Virus record (IMG/VR): IMGVR_UViG_3300027782_000139
Location: 1 to 45,094 of that record
Length of the DNA: 45,094 nucleotides
Direction: 5' to 3' (one strand)
Source: a virus
The position numbers and the translations under genes were made by a program. The notes under the pieces were generated by a model that did no database searches, was not told the DNA's origin, and saw only the letters and a program-made list of their open reading frames with translations. Below are positions 9,097 through 17,252 of this stretch, in pieces. Numbering within the stretch: the first letter of the stretch is position 1; each line of letters begins with the position of its first letter.

Positions 9097-9482
9097 ACGA
9101 AGACTTTTACGCAGTTATAAAATTAATATCAGGTGAAGAAATATTTTCGCAAGTATGTTCTTGTGAAGAAAAAGATAAAACTATTTTAATTCTTGATACT
9201 CCAGTAGTTATTGAAACAATTAATATTCGTCAACTAGGAGTTAGCGCAGTTCGTGTTAATCCTTGGTTAAAATATGCAAATGATTCAGTTTTAGTTATTA
9301 ATATGGATAGAGTAATTACAATTACTGAAATAAATGATGAATCAATAATTAAAGTGTATAATAAATTCTTAAGAGATAAAGATAAAAAAACTTCTATGAG
9401 CAATATTACTCCCAATATGGGATTCTTATCATCTATTGCTGAAGCAAGAGTATCTTTAGAGAAGTTATACAAAAATACTTGA
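9093..9482 (+). CDS. Sm-like (LSm-type) small protein, copy A
   Basis: A 129-residue protein whose first 95 residues have a beta pattern resembling Sm/LSm folds: IKLISGEEIFSQV near the start, then ILDTPVVIE, then WLKYANDSVLVINMDRVITI. The pattern SGEE…P…W…D…I…D.V.TI.E recurs in the proteins at 18334 and 18626, so the three look paralogous. Sm-like domains often bind RNA, but no function is demonstrated here. It overlaps uvsW by four bases and ends at a divergent promoter region that may transcribe antisense into it. Confidence 0.55.
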   Translation: MNEDFYAVIKLISGEEIFSQVCSCEEKDKTILILDTPVVIETINIRQLGVSAVRVNPWLKYANDSVLVINMDRVITITEINDESIIKVYNKFLRDKDKKTSMSNITPNMGFLSSIAEARVSLEKLYKNT

Positions 9483-9521
9483 AGATATAGCTGATCTTCA
9501 ACCCTAACAGAGTGATTATAG
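9483..9521 (-). repeat. 39-nt promoter/leader element, copy 1 (minus orientation)
   Basis: Read on the minus strand this element begins at the -10 box TATAAT and continues about 30 bases into the transcribed region. It matches the plus-strand copy at 39879-39917 in 37 of 39 positions. Its 5'-distal part can form the hairpin GAAGAT/ATCTTC with a 7-base loop, followed on the minus strand by AAGTATTTTT, so a very short RNA ending near 9467 is conceivable. Confidence 0.85.
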
Positions 9522-9543
9522 ACAGATTCAAACTGTTTGTCAA
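9515..9543 (-). promoter_or_regulatory. Consensus sigma70-type promoter, antisense to copy A/uvsW
   Basis: On the minus strand there is TTGACA (9538-9543), a 17-base spacer and TATAAT (9515-9520), a perfect consensus host-type promoter. It points left, into the 3' end of the Sm-like gene and uvsW, which are coded on the plus strand. Confidence 0.7.
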
Positions 9544-9566
9544 CTACTTGATCTATGTGCTATAAT
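9537..9566 (+). promoter_or_regulatory. Promoter for gp55 operon
   Basis: TTGTCA (9537-9542), an 18-base spacer and TATAAT (9561-9566) preceded by TGC, which makes an extended -10. It lies 26 bases before gp55. Its -35 box overlaps almost completely the -35 of the minus-strand promoter. Confidence 0.75.
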
Positions 9567-9591
9567 GAACAAAGATTAATAAGACTTATAA

Positions 9592-10059
9592 ATGAAAGAA
9601 AAGAAAAAGAATCCTAATTATGTGAATAATAAAGATTTTCATGATGCATTGATTACTCATAAGAGAAGACTGGAAGAATCAAAAACTAATGGTCTTCCAC
9701 CACCAAGGATTTCTAATTATCTTGGCGATTGTTTTTTGAAAATTGCTACTCACTTATCATATCGTCCAAACTTTGTAAATTATATGTTTCGTGAAGATAT
9801 GATTTCAGATGGTGTAGAAAATTGTGTTCAATACATTAACAATTTTGATGTCAATCGTTCAAATCCATTTGCTTACTTTACTCAAATTGTTTGGTATGCT
9901 TTCTTAAGACGCATTTCAAGAGAAAAGAGACAAATGGAAATTAAAGAAAAGATTATTGAACGCAGTGGATTTGAAGAAGTGTTTACTGCTGATCAAGGAT
10001 TTAATAGATCAGATTATAATACAATTAAAGATAATATTCAAATTAAATTGAGTCAATGA
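9592..10059 (+). CDS. 55: Late-transcription sigma factor gp55
   Basis: A 155-residue divergent sigma-70-family protein (T4 gp55 is 185). It directs host RNA polymerase to TATAAATA late promoters, several of which occur in this window. The conserved core is visible as YLGDCFLKIATHLSYRPNF, MISDGVENCVQYINNFD and NPFAYFTQIVWYAFLRRI, matching sigma region 2, which binds the polymerase beta' subunit and the -10 DNA. The C-terminal clamp-binding tail is short. It has its own host-type promoter, and its stop overlaps gp47 by four bases. Confidence 0.95.
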   Translation: MKEKKKNPNYVNNKDFHDALITHKRRLEESKTNGLPPPRISNYLGDCFLKIATHLSYRPNFVNYMFREDMISDGVENCVQYINNFDVNRSNPFAYFTQIVWYAFLRRISREKRQMEIKEKIIERSGFEEVFTADQGFNRSDYNTIKDNIQIKLSQ

Positions 10060-11099
10060 AGATCGGTTTGATAACAGACAGTCATTATGGGTTCCGCAAA
10101 GCAAATAAATCTTTCCACGAGTATTTTGCTAAATTTTATGATGACATATTTTTTCCTACATTAGAAAAACGTAAAATCAAAACTGTCATTCATTTGGGTG
10201 ATGCTTTTGATAGTCGTAAAGGTGTTGATTATTGGGCTCTTGATTGGGCAAAGGAAAATGTTTATGATAGATTTCAAGATTTAGGAATTACTGTTTATAA
10301 TATTGTAGGAAATCACGATGCTTATTATAAAAACAGTAATGAAATCAATGCCATAGACACACTTCTTCAACAATATTTCAATGTAGTTAGAGTTTCTAAA
10401 CCAGCAGAATATATTATTGAGGGAATGAAAACTGTTCTTCTTCCTTGGATATGTGCTGATAATGAAAAAGAAACTTTTAAACTTCTTGAACAAACAGAAG
10501 CAAAAGTTGTTTTTGGTCATCTTGAACTAAATGGATTTACAGTTTATCCAGGTCAATATCAACAAGAAGGACTGGACAAAAAAGTATTTCAAAAGTTTGA
10601 TAGAGTTTATTCTGGACATTATCATACTCGTAGTGATGATGGAAAAATATTTTATCTTGGAAATCCATATCAAATGTTTTGGAATGATGTAGATGATATT
10701 AGAGGATTTAATATTTTTGATACTAATGAATATGAATTAGAAAAATTTGATAATCCATATAGTATGTTTGAAAGAATATATTATGATGAGACAGATTATA
10801 AGAAATTTGATACTTTATACCTAACAAATAAAATGGTTAAGATAGTTGTTAGAAAAAAAGAAGATCATTTGAAGTTTGATAAATTTATAGATAGTATACT
10901 TAAAGTTAATCCTTTAGAACTTAAGATAGTTGAAAATATTGATGTTTTTGATGATGATGTAGATTGTTCTGATATTACTACAGAAGATACATTAGGCATT
11001 TTGGATAAATATGTGCAAGAAGCAGACTTTGATTTAAATAAAGATATGGTCAAAAAACTTTTACGAGATGTATATAAAGAAGCATTAGAAATAGAATAA
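10056..11099 (+). CDS. 47: Recombination nuclease subunit gp47 (Mre11-like)
   Basis: The 347-residue calcineurin-like phosphoesterase of the gp46/gp47 complex, which resects DNA ends to start recombination-dependent replication and degrades host DNA. Metal-binding motifs are all present: DSH (residues 8-10), GDAFDSR (48-54), GNHDAYY (85-91) and GHYH in the second half. T4 gp47 is 339 residues. The start ATG overlaps the gp55 stop, and the stop overlaps the next start, so the operon is tightly coupled. Confidence 0.95.
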   Translation: MKIGLITDSHYGFRKANKSFHEYFAKFYDDIFFPTLEKRKIKTVIHLGDAFDSRKGVDYWALDWAKENVYDRFQDLGITVYNIVGNHDAYYKNSNEINAIDTLLQQYFNVVRVSKPAEYIIEGMKTVLLPWICADNEKETFKLLEQTEAKVVFGHLELNGFTVYPGQYQQEGLDKKVFQKFDRVYSGHYHTRSDDGKIFYLGNPYQMFWNDVDDIRGFNIFDTNEYELEKFDNPYSMFERIYYDETDYKKFDTLYLTNKMVKIVVRKKEDHLKFDKFIDSILKVNPLELKIVENIDVFDDDVDCSDITTEDTLGILDKYVQEADFDLNKDMVKKLLRDVYKEALEIE

Positions 11100-11386
11100 T
11101 GTTTATACTTACTATCAAAGAAAAAGAGGATGAAGGCGCATATGCAGTAATTGATGATGATGGTGAGAAAGCATTGTATTTTTTTGAAGAAGAAGATGAT
11201 GCAGAAAGATATGCTGGTCTTTTAGAAGCAGAAGATTATCCACAAATGTCTGTAATTGAAGTTGAAGATGAACCAGCAATAAAAACTTGTGAGATGTATG
11301 GATATCATTATGTTATAATTACCCCAAATGAACTTGTAATTCCTCCGCGAGAAAATGATTGTATTCAAGCAAATAACTTATCGTAA
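11099..11386 (+). CDS. Small acidic protein, DUF3110-like
   Basis: A 95-residue acidic protein resembling the DUF3110 family found in cyanobacteria and their phages: a short beta strand (MFILTIKEKEDEGAYAV), a central LYFFEEEDDAERYAGLLEAE and a second strand around MSVIEVED. No function is known. It lies between gp47 and gp46 and its 3' end overlaps the start of gp46 by 32 bases. It is one of the better indications of a cyanobacterial host. Confidence 0.65.
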   Translation: MFILTIKEKEDEGAYAVIDDDGEKALYFFEEEDDAERYAGLLEAEDYPQMSVIEVEDEPAIKTCEMYGYHYVIITPNELVIPPRENDCIQANNLS

Positions 11387-13073
11387 TTTTTTATCATCAG
11401 GGAATCAACCGACTCAAATTAAATTTACAGATACGCAAACTGCATTAATTGTTGGTGCAAATGGATCTGGAAAGAGCACGATGTTAGATGCTTTGTGCTT
11501 TAGTTTGTTTAATAAAGCATTTCGTAAAATTACAAAAGGGCAATTGGTCAATTCAACCAATGAAAAAGAATGCTTGGTTGAGATTGAATTTAGTATTGGA
11601 ACAAGAGAGTATAAAGTTGTAAGGGGAATTAAACCAAATATTTTTCAAATTTGGATTGATGGTGTTTTGCAAAATCAAGCTGCAGCATCTACAGATCAAC
11701 AAAAACAACTGGAAGATAATATCTTAAAATTAAATTATAAGTCATTTACTCAAATTGTAATTTTGGGTAGTGCTTCTTTTGTGCCTTTTATGCAATTATC
11801 TACTGCACACCGTAGAGAAGTTGTAGAAGATTTATTGGATATTAAAATCTTTTCTGCGATGAATGCGGTGATTAAAGATAGAATTAAAAATACAAATGAT
11901 AAAATTAAAGAACTTTCTTTGAAGCAATCTATGACCGAAGAAAAGGTTGAGATGCAAAAAGAATTTATTGAAAGTATTGAAAAAAGTGGTAAAGAAAATA
12001 TAGAAAAGAAAAAGGATAAAATAACTTCTATTTCTACCTATATTGACCAGTTAACAGCAGAGAATGGACAAAAGGTGTCAGTGGTGTCAGAAACCCTTCA
12101 ACCTCAATTGGAAGACCTTCTGGATGCATCTAAAAAATTAAAAAAACTTTCTAATTTGAAGGGCAAGATTTCTGAAAAAGTATCAAGTATTACAGAACAG
12201 CATAAGTTTTTCAATAATAATTCGGTATGCCCCACTTGCACTCAAACAATTGAAGAAGATTTTAGGTTAAATAAAGTTAGTGAATCTGAAATTAAAGCAA
12301 AGGAACTTCAGCAAGGTTATAATGAGTTAAAAGAAGCAATTCAACAAGAGGAAAAAAGAGAACGTGAATTTAATGTCGTTTCAAAAGAAATCAATTCTTT
12401 AAATAATGAAATTTCTAACAATAATGTTAAAATTTCCCAACTTAATAAACAATCAAGAGACCTGGAACAGGAAATTCAAGACATTGCCAACAAAATTAAA
12501 AACAGAAATGTTGAAAGAGAAGCATTAACTGAACTGGAACAATCTTTAAATTTAATTGAAATTGAAAAAGCAAATCAAAAAGAAAATATAACTTACTATG
12601 ATTTTGCTAATTTTTTAATGAAAGATGGTGGCATAAAAAGTAAAATCATAAAGCAATATTTACCATTGATGAATAAGCAGATTAATAAGTATCTGCAGAT
12701 GATGGATTTCTATATTAATTTTACTTTGGATGAAGAATTTAAAGAAAATATTAAATCTCCAATTCATGAAGATTTTACATATGAAAGTTTTAGTGAAGGA
12801 GAAAAGATGAGAATTAATCTTGCAATTTTGTTTACTTGGAGAGAACTTGCAAGAATGAAAAATTCAGTCAATACCAATCTTCTTATTTTGGATGAAGTAT
12901 TTGATAGTTCTTTGGATTTTATGGGAACAGATTACTTCACAAAAATTATTAAATATGTGATAAAAAATACTAATATATTTGTGATTTCACATAAGACAGA
13001 CGAATTGATTGATAAGTTTGATAGGATTGTTAAGTTTGAAAAGATTAAAGGATTTAGCAAAATGGTTGACTGA
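11355..13073 (+). CDS. 46: Recombination nuclease subunit gp46 (Rad50-like)
   Basis: An SMC/Rad50-type ATPase of 572 residues (T4 gp46 is 560) that pairs with gp47. Walker A GANGSGKS is at residues 34-41. A long coiled coil follows, with a zinc hook CPTC near residue 292; then the ABC signature FSEGEK near 480 and Walker B LLILDEVFD near 510. All are intact. The start at ATG 11355 lies inside the 3' end of the preceding gene. Confidence 0.95.
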   Translation: MIVFKQITYRNFLSSGNQPTQIKFTDTQTALIVGANGSGKSTMLDALCFSLFNKAFRKITKGQLVNSTNEKECLVEIEFSIGTREYKVVRGIKPNIFQIWIDGVLQNQAAASTDQQKQLEDNILKLNYKSFTQIVILGSASFVPFMQLSTAHRREVVEDLLDIKIFSAMNAVIKDRIKNTNDKIKELSLKQSMTEEKVEMQKEFIESIEKSGKENIEKKKDKITSISTYIDQLTAENGQKVSVVSETLQPQLEDLLDASKKLKKLSNLKGKISEKVSSITEQHKFFNNNSVCPTCTQTIEEDFRLNKVSESEIKAKELQQGYNELKEAIQQEEKREREFNVVSKEINSLNNEISNNNVKISQLNKQSRDLEQEIQDIANKIKNRNVEREALTELEQSLNLIEIEKANQKENITYYDFANFLMKDGGIKSKIIKQYLPLMNKQINKYLQMMDFYINFTLDEEFKENIKSPIHEDFTYESFSEGEKMRINLAILFTWRELARMKNSVNTNLLILDEVFDSSLDFMGTDYFTKIIKYVIKNTNIFVISHKTDELIDKFDRIVKFEKIKGFSKMVD

Positions 13074-13094
13074 CCTTTGGATTTTTGGTATGAT
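13066..13094 (+). promoter_or_regulatory. Host-type promoter at the end of gp46
   Basis: TTGACT (13066-13071), a 17-base spacer and TATGAT (13089-13094). The -35 overlaps the gp46 stop codon. The next ATGs are at 13107 and 13119, so the promoter would give the DUF3310-like gene and the clamp a separate start. Confidence 0.65.
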
Positions 13095-13106
13095 TGGTAA
13101 AGGTAA

Positions 13107-13445
13107 ATGTGCCTTTTTATGACTTACTCTGAATTTACTGTTACTATGCCCGAAAACACAAATGCTAATGGTTTCTGGAAATACAACGAAGATAAAATCC
13201 TAAAACAACTTGAACAATATATTGCTGGTACTTATAGTCAGCATTATGTTGATAGGACTGGTGGTGGAACAGAACAAACCCTTGATAAAATTAAACACAA
13301 TCGTCGTGAAGGATTCTGTGCTGGAAACATAACCAAATATACTGATCGTTATGATACCAAGGGAACTCCTCGTGCTGATCTTTTCAAAGTGTTGCATTAT
13401 ACTATTCTTTTAATTAATCATCTCAATCTCGTTGAAAACAATTGA
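13107..13445 (+). CDS. DUF3310 / SaV-like protein
   Basis: A 112-residue protein with the DUF3310-type pattern: HYVDRTGGG…, then FCAGNITKYTDRYDTKG and DLFKVLHYTILLI. Such proteins are common in phages and sometimes annotated as nucleotide-kinase-like, but the biochemical role is unsettled. ATG 13107 is the first start; ATG 13119 (MTYSEF) is an alternative. It overlaps the region before the sliding clamp and has its own promoter. Confidence 0.7.
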   Translation: MCLFMTYSEFTVTMPENTNANGFWKYNEDKILKQLEQYIAGTYSQHYVDRTGGGTEQTLDKIKHNRREGFCAGNITKYTDRYDTKGTPRADLFKVLHYTILLINHLNLVENN

Positions 13446-13462
13446 AACTTAAACCCCAAATT

Positions 13463-14113
13463 ATGAAACTTTCTGAATCTACTATTACTATTTTAAAAAA
13501 CTTTTCTTCAATCAATCAGTCTATTTTGGTTAAGGAAGGTTCCAAACTTCGCACAATTTCTGTGATGAAGAACATTCTTGCAGAAGCAGAAATTAAAGAA
13601 GAATTCCCAAAAGATTTTGCAATCTATGACCTTAACCAATTTCTAAATGGATTAGGACTGCATCAAGACCCAGACCTTGATTTTGAAAATAATTCTCACG
13701 TTATTATTCGTGAAGGAAAACGTCGTGTGAAGTATTTCTTTGCCGATCCAGAAGTTATTGTGTCTCCTCCAGAAAAAGATATTGTTCTTCCTTCTCAAGA
13801 TGTTTGTTTTCAACTAGAACATTCACAATTGGATAATTTGAAGAAAGCGGCAGCAGTGTATCAACTTCCAGATCTTTCTGTTATTGGTGAAGCAGGTGTA
13901 ATTCGTTTGGTTGTTCGTGATAAAAAGAATGATACTTCTAACGAATATTCAATTGTGGTTGGTGAGACTGATAAAGAATTCACTTTTAACTTCAAGGTGG
14001 AGAACCTTAAGATTATTCCTGGTTCTTATGATGTGGTTGTGTCAGAAAAACTTCTGTCTAAATTCACAAACGAACGTTATAATTTGACCTATTATATTGC
14101 TCTTGAACCCTGA
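13463..14113 (+). CDS. 45: Sliding clamp gp45
   Basis: The 216-residue DNA polymerase processivity clamp (T4 gp45 is 228), a homotrimeric ring loaded by gp44/62 and also the mobile enhancer of late transcription through gp55. The N-terminus MKLSESTITILKNFSSIN aligns with T4 MKLSKDTTALLKNFATIN, which places the start at ATG 13463 rather than at the in-frame TTG 13442. FAIYDLNQFLNGL is another conserved block. Confidence 0.93.
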   Translation: MKLSESTITILKNFSSINQSILVKEGSKLRTISVMKNILAEAEIKEEFPKDFAIYDLNQFLNGLGLHQDPDLDFENNSHVIIREGKRRVKYFFADPEVIVSPPEKDIVLPSQDVCFQLEHSQLDNLKKAAAVYQLPDLSVIGEAGVIRLVVRDKKNDTSNEYSIVVGETDKEFTFNFKVENLKIIPGSYDVVVSEKLLSKFTNERYNLTYYIALEP

Positions 14114-14132
14114 TTAATTTTTATCTTATATT

Positions 14133-14660
14133 ATGAATATTTTTGTGACTGATGAGTGTCCTGTTCTTTCTGCTGTGTCACTTCCTGACAAGCATATTGT
14201 CAAAATGCCTCTAGAGACTTGTCAGATGATTTCCGTCATCTACTCCAAGTGGTATCATAACTGGGGAACTATTCCGAAAAAAGATGGAACCCCTTATAGT
14301 ACAGAAAAAGGAGCATTCAGAAATCATCCTTGTACTGTGTGGGCAGCAGAGAACTATGAAAACCTTGCCTGGTTAATTCGGCACGGTTATGCTCTTTGTA
14401 ATGAGTATCGGCATCGTTATGGTAAAGTTCATTCTTGCTTTGATAGTCTTTTAGCAGCAGAAGTTATCTTTTTGGATAACTCGCAAGAAAGTCTTGAAAT
14501 TTATAAGAATGTAAAATCTTTTACTCGTGCAATGCCTGATGAGTTCAAACTTGATGAAAGTATTGATACACCAACAGCATACCAAAAGTATGTTGTGTCT
14601 AAACCTTGGGTTGCGGATAACTATCTCCGTATGCCCCAGCGTAAACCTGATTGGATATGA
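14133..14660 (+). CDS. Conserved phage protein of unknown function
   Basis: A 175-residue protein beginning MNIFVTDECPVLSAVSLPDK, followed by HIVKMPLETCQM, NHPCTVWAAENYENLAWLI and LCNEYRHRYGKVH. This His/Trp/Cys-rich arrangement is shared by a phage family I recognise but for which I know no assigned function. The conserved His residues could be catalytic or metal-binding. It sits between clamp and clamp loader, and its stop overlaps the next small gene (ATGA). Confidence 0.6.
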   Translation: MNIFVTDECPVLSAVSLPDKHIVKMPLETCQMISVIYSKWYHNWGTIPKKDGTPYSTEKGAFRNHPCTVWAAENYENLAWLIRHGYALCNEYRHRYGKVHSCFDSLLAAEVIFLDNSQESLEIYKNVKSFTRAMPDEFKLDESIDTPTAYQKYVVSKPWVADNYLRMPQRKPDWI

Positions 14661-14791
14661 ACTATCAAAAAGGTGATATTTTCCTTGATAAGGATACATA
14701 TAAGTTGTATATTTTTGATGGGAATGAATGGTGGGAAATTGTCCCTACTTCTGAATTGAAAAAACCTGATTGGATTTATAATTATGCGTGA
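14657..14791 (+). CDS. Small protein, 44 residues
   Basis: A 44-residue open frame that starts in the ATGA overlap with the preceding gene and ends eight bases inside gp44, so it fills the gap exactly. The sequence MNYQKGDIFLDKDTYKLYIF then DGNEWWEIVP looks like a small beta domain. Its tail (KKPDWIYNYA) repeats the KPDWI that ends the previous protein, encoded by the same 14 bases. No function recognised. Confidence 0.6.
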   Translation: MNYQKGDIFLDKDTYKLYIFDGNEWWEIVPTSELKKPDWIYNYA

Positions 14792-15728
14792 AGATTTTTT
14801 GTGGGTGGAAAAATGGCGCCCAAAGACGATTGAAGATTGTATTCTTCCAGAAAATATTAAGAAGACTTTTACAGATTTTCTAAATAAGGGTGAAATTCCA
14901 AATTTGCTTCTTGCTGGTCCTCCTGGTGTCGGCAAGACCACAGTAGCAAAAGCATTATGTAATGAGTTAGGAGTAGATTTTTATGTCATTAACGGATCTG
15001 ATGAAGGACGATTTCTGGACACGGTACGGAACCAAGCAAAGAATTTTGCTTCGACCGTCTCACTTCAAGCAACTGGTAAACACAAAGTCATCATCATTGA
15101 CGAAGCAGATAACACAGGAAACGACGTACAACTCCTTCTACGGGCTAATATTGAGACGTTTTATAACAACTGTAGATTCATCTTTACCTGTAATTACAAA
15201 AACAAAATCATTGAACCTCTCCACTCCCGATGTGCAGTTGTTGAGTTCAGTATCAAGGGAAGAGAAAAAGCGCAGTTGGCAGGATCCTTCTTCAAGCGTT
15301 TACAAAACATCTTGGATGAAGAGAGCATCAAATATGATCCGAAAGTACTTGCCGAACTAATCAATAAACATTTTCCTGATTGGAGAAGGGTACTTAATGA
15401 ATGTCAAAGGTACTCTGTTGGTGGTGAGATAGATAGTGGAGTTCTTGCATCTTTTTCTGATATTGCTGTAAATGACCTTATCTCTCATCTCAAAAATAAA
15501 AACTTTCCTGAAGTCCGAAAGTGGGTGGTCGCCAACTTGGACAACGATCCTGGTGTCGTTCTTCGTAGGGTGTATGACGCCTGTTATGGTTGTCTTTCAC
15601 CCCAAACTATCCCTGCTGCCGTTCTTATTATTGCGAAATATTTGTATCAGGGGAGTTTTGTAGCAGACCAAGAGATTAACCTCCTAGCAGCACTTACAGA
15701 GATTATGTGTGAGTGTGAGTTCCAATGA
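14784..15728 (+). CDS. 44: Clamp loader ATPase gp44
   Basis: The AAA+ large subunit of the clamp loader, 314 residues (T4 gp44 is 319). Walker A GPPGVGKT is at residues 45-52, Walker B IIIDEAD at 103-109, and the SRC arginine-finger motif at 148-150. Four copies combine with one gp62 to open and load the gp45 ring. It overlaps the small gene before it and the small gene after it. Confidence 0.95.
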   Translation: MREDFLWVEKWRPKTIEDCILPENIKKTFTDFLNKGEIPNLLLAGPPGVGKTTVAKALCNELGVDFYVINGSDEGRFLDTVRNQAKNFASTVSLQATGKHKVIIIDEADNTGNDVQLLLRANIETFYNNCRFIFTCNYKNKIIEPLHSRCAVVEFSIKGREKAQLAGSFFKRLQNILDEESIKYDPKVLAELINKHFPDWRRVLNECQRYSVGGEIDSGVLASFSDIAVNDLISHLKNKNFPEVRKWVVANLDNDPGVVLRRVYDACYGCLSPQTIPAAVLIIAKYLYQGSFVADQEINLLAALTEIMCECEFQ

Positions 15729-15892
15729 GACCAGAAACTAGAGAAGCAATGGAAATGCTTTTTACTGCTAAATGGAATCTTCCAAAAGCAGCACAGCATT
15801 GTAATCTTACTCATAAGGAGTGTAAGATTGTGTTTAATGAGTATTGTAATTTTCACCCTAAGACTTATGAAAATAACACAGAAGTCGCTTAA
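15725..15892 (+). CDS. Small helical protein, 55 residues
   Basis: A 55-residue frame beginning in the ATGA overlap with gp44. MRPETREAMEMLFTAKWNLP and AAQHCNLTHKECKIVFNEYC suggest a helix-turn-helix-like fold that could bind DNA or act as an adaptor. Its 3' end overlaps the Dam start by 26 bases. Function unknown. Confidence 0.6.
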   Translation: MRPETREAMEMLFTAKWNLPKAAQHCNLTHKECKIVFNEYCNFHPKTYENNTEVA

Positions 15893-16721
15893 AACTTGTT
15901 TACGTTATCCTGGCGGCAAGTCCCGTGCTTGCGTCAAGATGGACCCATACTTTCCCGACCTACGAGACTATGATGAGTTTCGGGAACCATTTCTTGGAGG
16001 TGGAAGTGTTGCAATTCACATTACGAAAAAGTATCCAAATTTAAAAATTTGGGTGAATGACCTTTATGAACCTCTGGTAAATTTCTGGCAGCAACTTCAG
16101 ATGTTTGGATATGATTTGAAGAGTGAATTGGTTGATTATAAACTTGCTTATAATACTCCTGAACTTGCAAGAGAACTTTTTCTAAAGTCAAAGGATCATA
16201 TTAACGATAAAACTCAATCAAACTTTAATCGTGCTGTTGCCTTCTATATTGTCAATAAATGTTCTTTTAGTGGTCTAACAGAAAGCTCATCTTTTTCGGA
16301 ACAAGCAAGTAATTCTAATTTCTCTTTGAGGGGAATCTATAAATTGCCAGAGTACTCTAAACTCATTGCAAAGTGGCGTATAACTAATTATTCCTATGAT
16401 TATTTGATGGATGGAAATGAAGGTGCGTTTTTGTATCTTGATCCTCCTTATGATATTAAGGATAATCTCTATGGCAACAAAGGATCAATGCATAAAGGAT
16501 TTGATCACGATAAGTTTGCTGCTGATTGTGATAATAATTATATGGATCAGTTGATAAGTTATAATTCTGACCAACTTGTGAAAGATAGATTTAAAAACTG
16601 GAATGCTGCAGAGTTTGATTTAACTTATACGATGCGTTCAGTTGGTGAATATATGCGTGAGCAAAAACAACGTAAAGAACTCTTGCTTTTAAATTATGAA
16701 TATGGGACCAAAATTACTTAG
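15867..16721 (+). CDS. dam: DNA adenine-N6 methyltransferase (Dam, D12 class)
   Basis: A 284-residue DNA methylase. Motif X, RYPGGKSR, is at residues 13-20; motif I, EPFLGGGSVA, at 40-49 (S-adenosylmethionine binding); catalytic DPPYD at 192-196; C-terminal ELLLLNY. The order X-I-IV is that of Dam and DpnM. ATG 15867 begins the conserved KTCLRYPGGKS block; earlier in-frame codons only read through the previous gene. It would methylate phage adenines, perhaps against restriction. It lies inside the clamp-loader operon, between gp44 and gp62, as an insertion relative to T4. Confidence 0.92.
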   Translation: MKITQKSLKTCLRYPGGKSRACVKMDPYFPDLRDYDEFREPFLGGGSVAIHITKKYPNLKIWVNDLYEPLVNFWQQLQMFGYDLKSELVDYKLAYNTPELARELFLKSKDHINDKTQSNFNRAVAFYIVNKCSFSGLTESSSFSEQASNSNFSLRGIYKLPEYSKLIAKWRITNYSYDYLMDGNEGAFLYLDPPYDIKDNLYGNKGSMHKGFDHDKFAADCDNNYMDQLISYNSDQLVKDRFKNWNAAEFDLTYTMRSVGEYMREQKQRKELLLLNYEYGTKIT

Positions 16722-16872
16722 TTATTCACGTAATAATAAATTAGAAATTTGTGCTTGGAAGAATCCAAAAAATTGGACACAGGAAGAAGTTGATATTTGT
16801 ATTAAATATTATCAATTGCAAGCAAAAAAACTTGATATGAATATTCAAAGATATATGAGTGAATTTTATTAA
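16696..16872 (+). CDS. Small protein, 58 residues
   Basis: A 58-residue frame that overlaps the end of dam by 26 bases and shares TAATG with gp62. The sequence MNMGPKLLSYSRNNKLEICA then WKNPKNWTQEEVDICIKYYQ is charged and probably helical in its second half. The exact fit between two genes supports its being real. Function unknown. Confidence 0.6.
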   Translation: MNMGPKLLSYSRNNKLEICAWKNPKNWTQEEVDICIKYYQLQAKKLDMNIQRYMSEFY

Positions 16873-17252
16873 TGGAATTAAAGGACTGGTTAAACTCAAT
16901 CAATCAAACAAAAAAGAATCTGATTGATGAAGATCCTTCACTTGAGAAGGATTATGCGCCATACATTATCAATCGCTGTCTTTCTGGACATATTGATTGT
17001 TTGATGTTTGCAAATGAAATGAATAAGTATAACTTTTTGCCAAAAAAATTACAATATGATTTTTTTATAAATACTATTAGGAACAAGAAGAGATTTTCTC
17101 CTTGGATCAAAAAAGAAACAATTAAAGATCTTGATTATGTTAAAAATTACTATGGATATAGTAATGAAAAAGCACAGCAAGCTTTAAAAATTTTATCTAA
17201 AGAACAAATCGACTTTATTAAATCTAAATTTGAAACTGGAGGAAAAAGATGA
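16872..17252 (+). CDS. 62: Clamp loader small subunit gp62
   Basis: A 126-residue protein in the invariant 44-62-regA order. It is shorter than T4 gp62 (187) as is usual in marine relatives. NRCLSGHIDCLMFANEMN, KLQYDFFINTIR and KKRFSPWIKK are recognisable family blocks. It forms the collar of the gp44 complex and touches the clamp. The start overlaps the preceding stop; the stop overlaps regA (ATGA). Confidence 0.88.
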   Translation: MELKDWLNSINQTKKNLIDEDPSLEKDYAPYIINRCLSGHIDCLMFANEMNKYNFLPKKLQYDFFINTIRNKKRFSPWIKKETIKDLDYVKNYYGYSNEKAQQALKILSKEQIDFIKSKFETGGKR

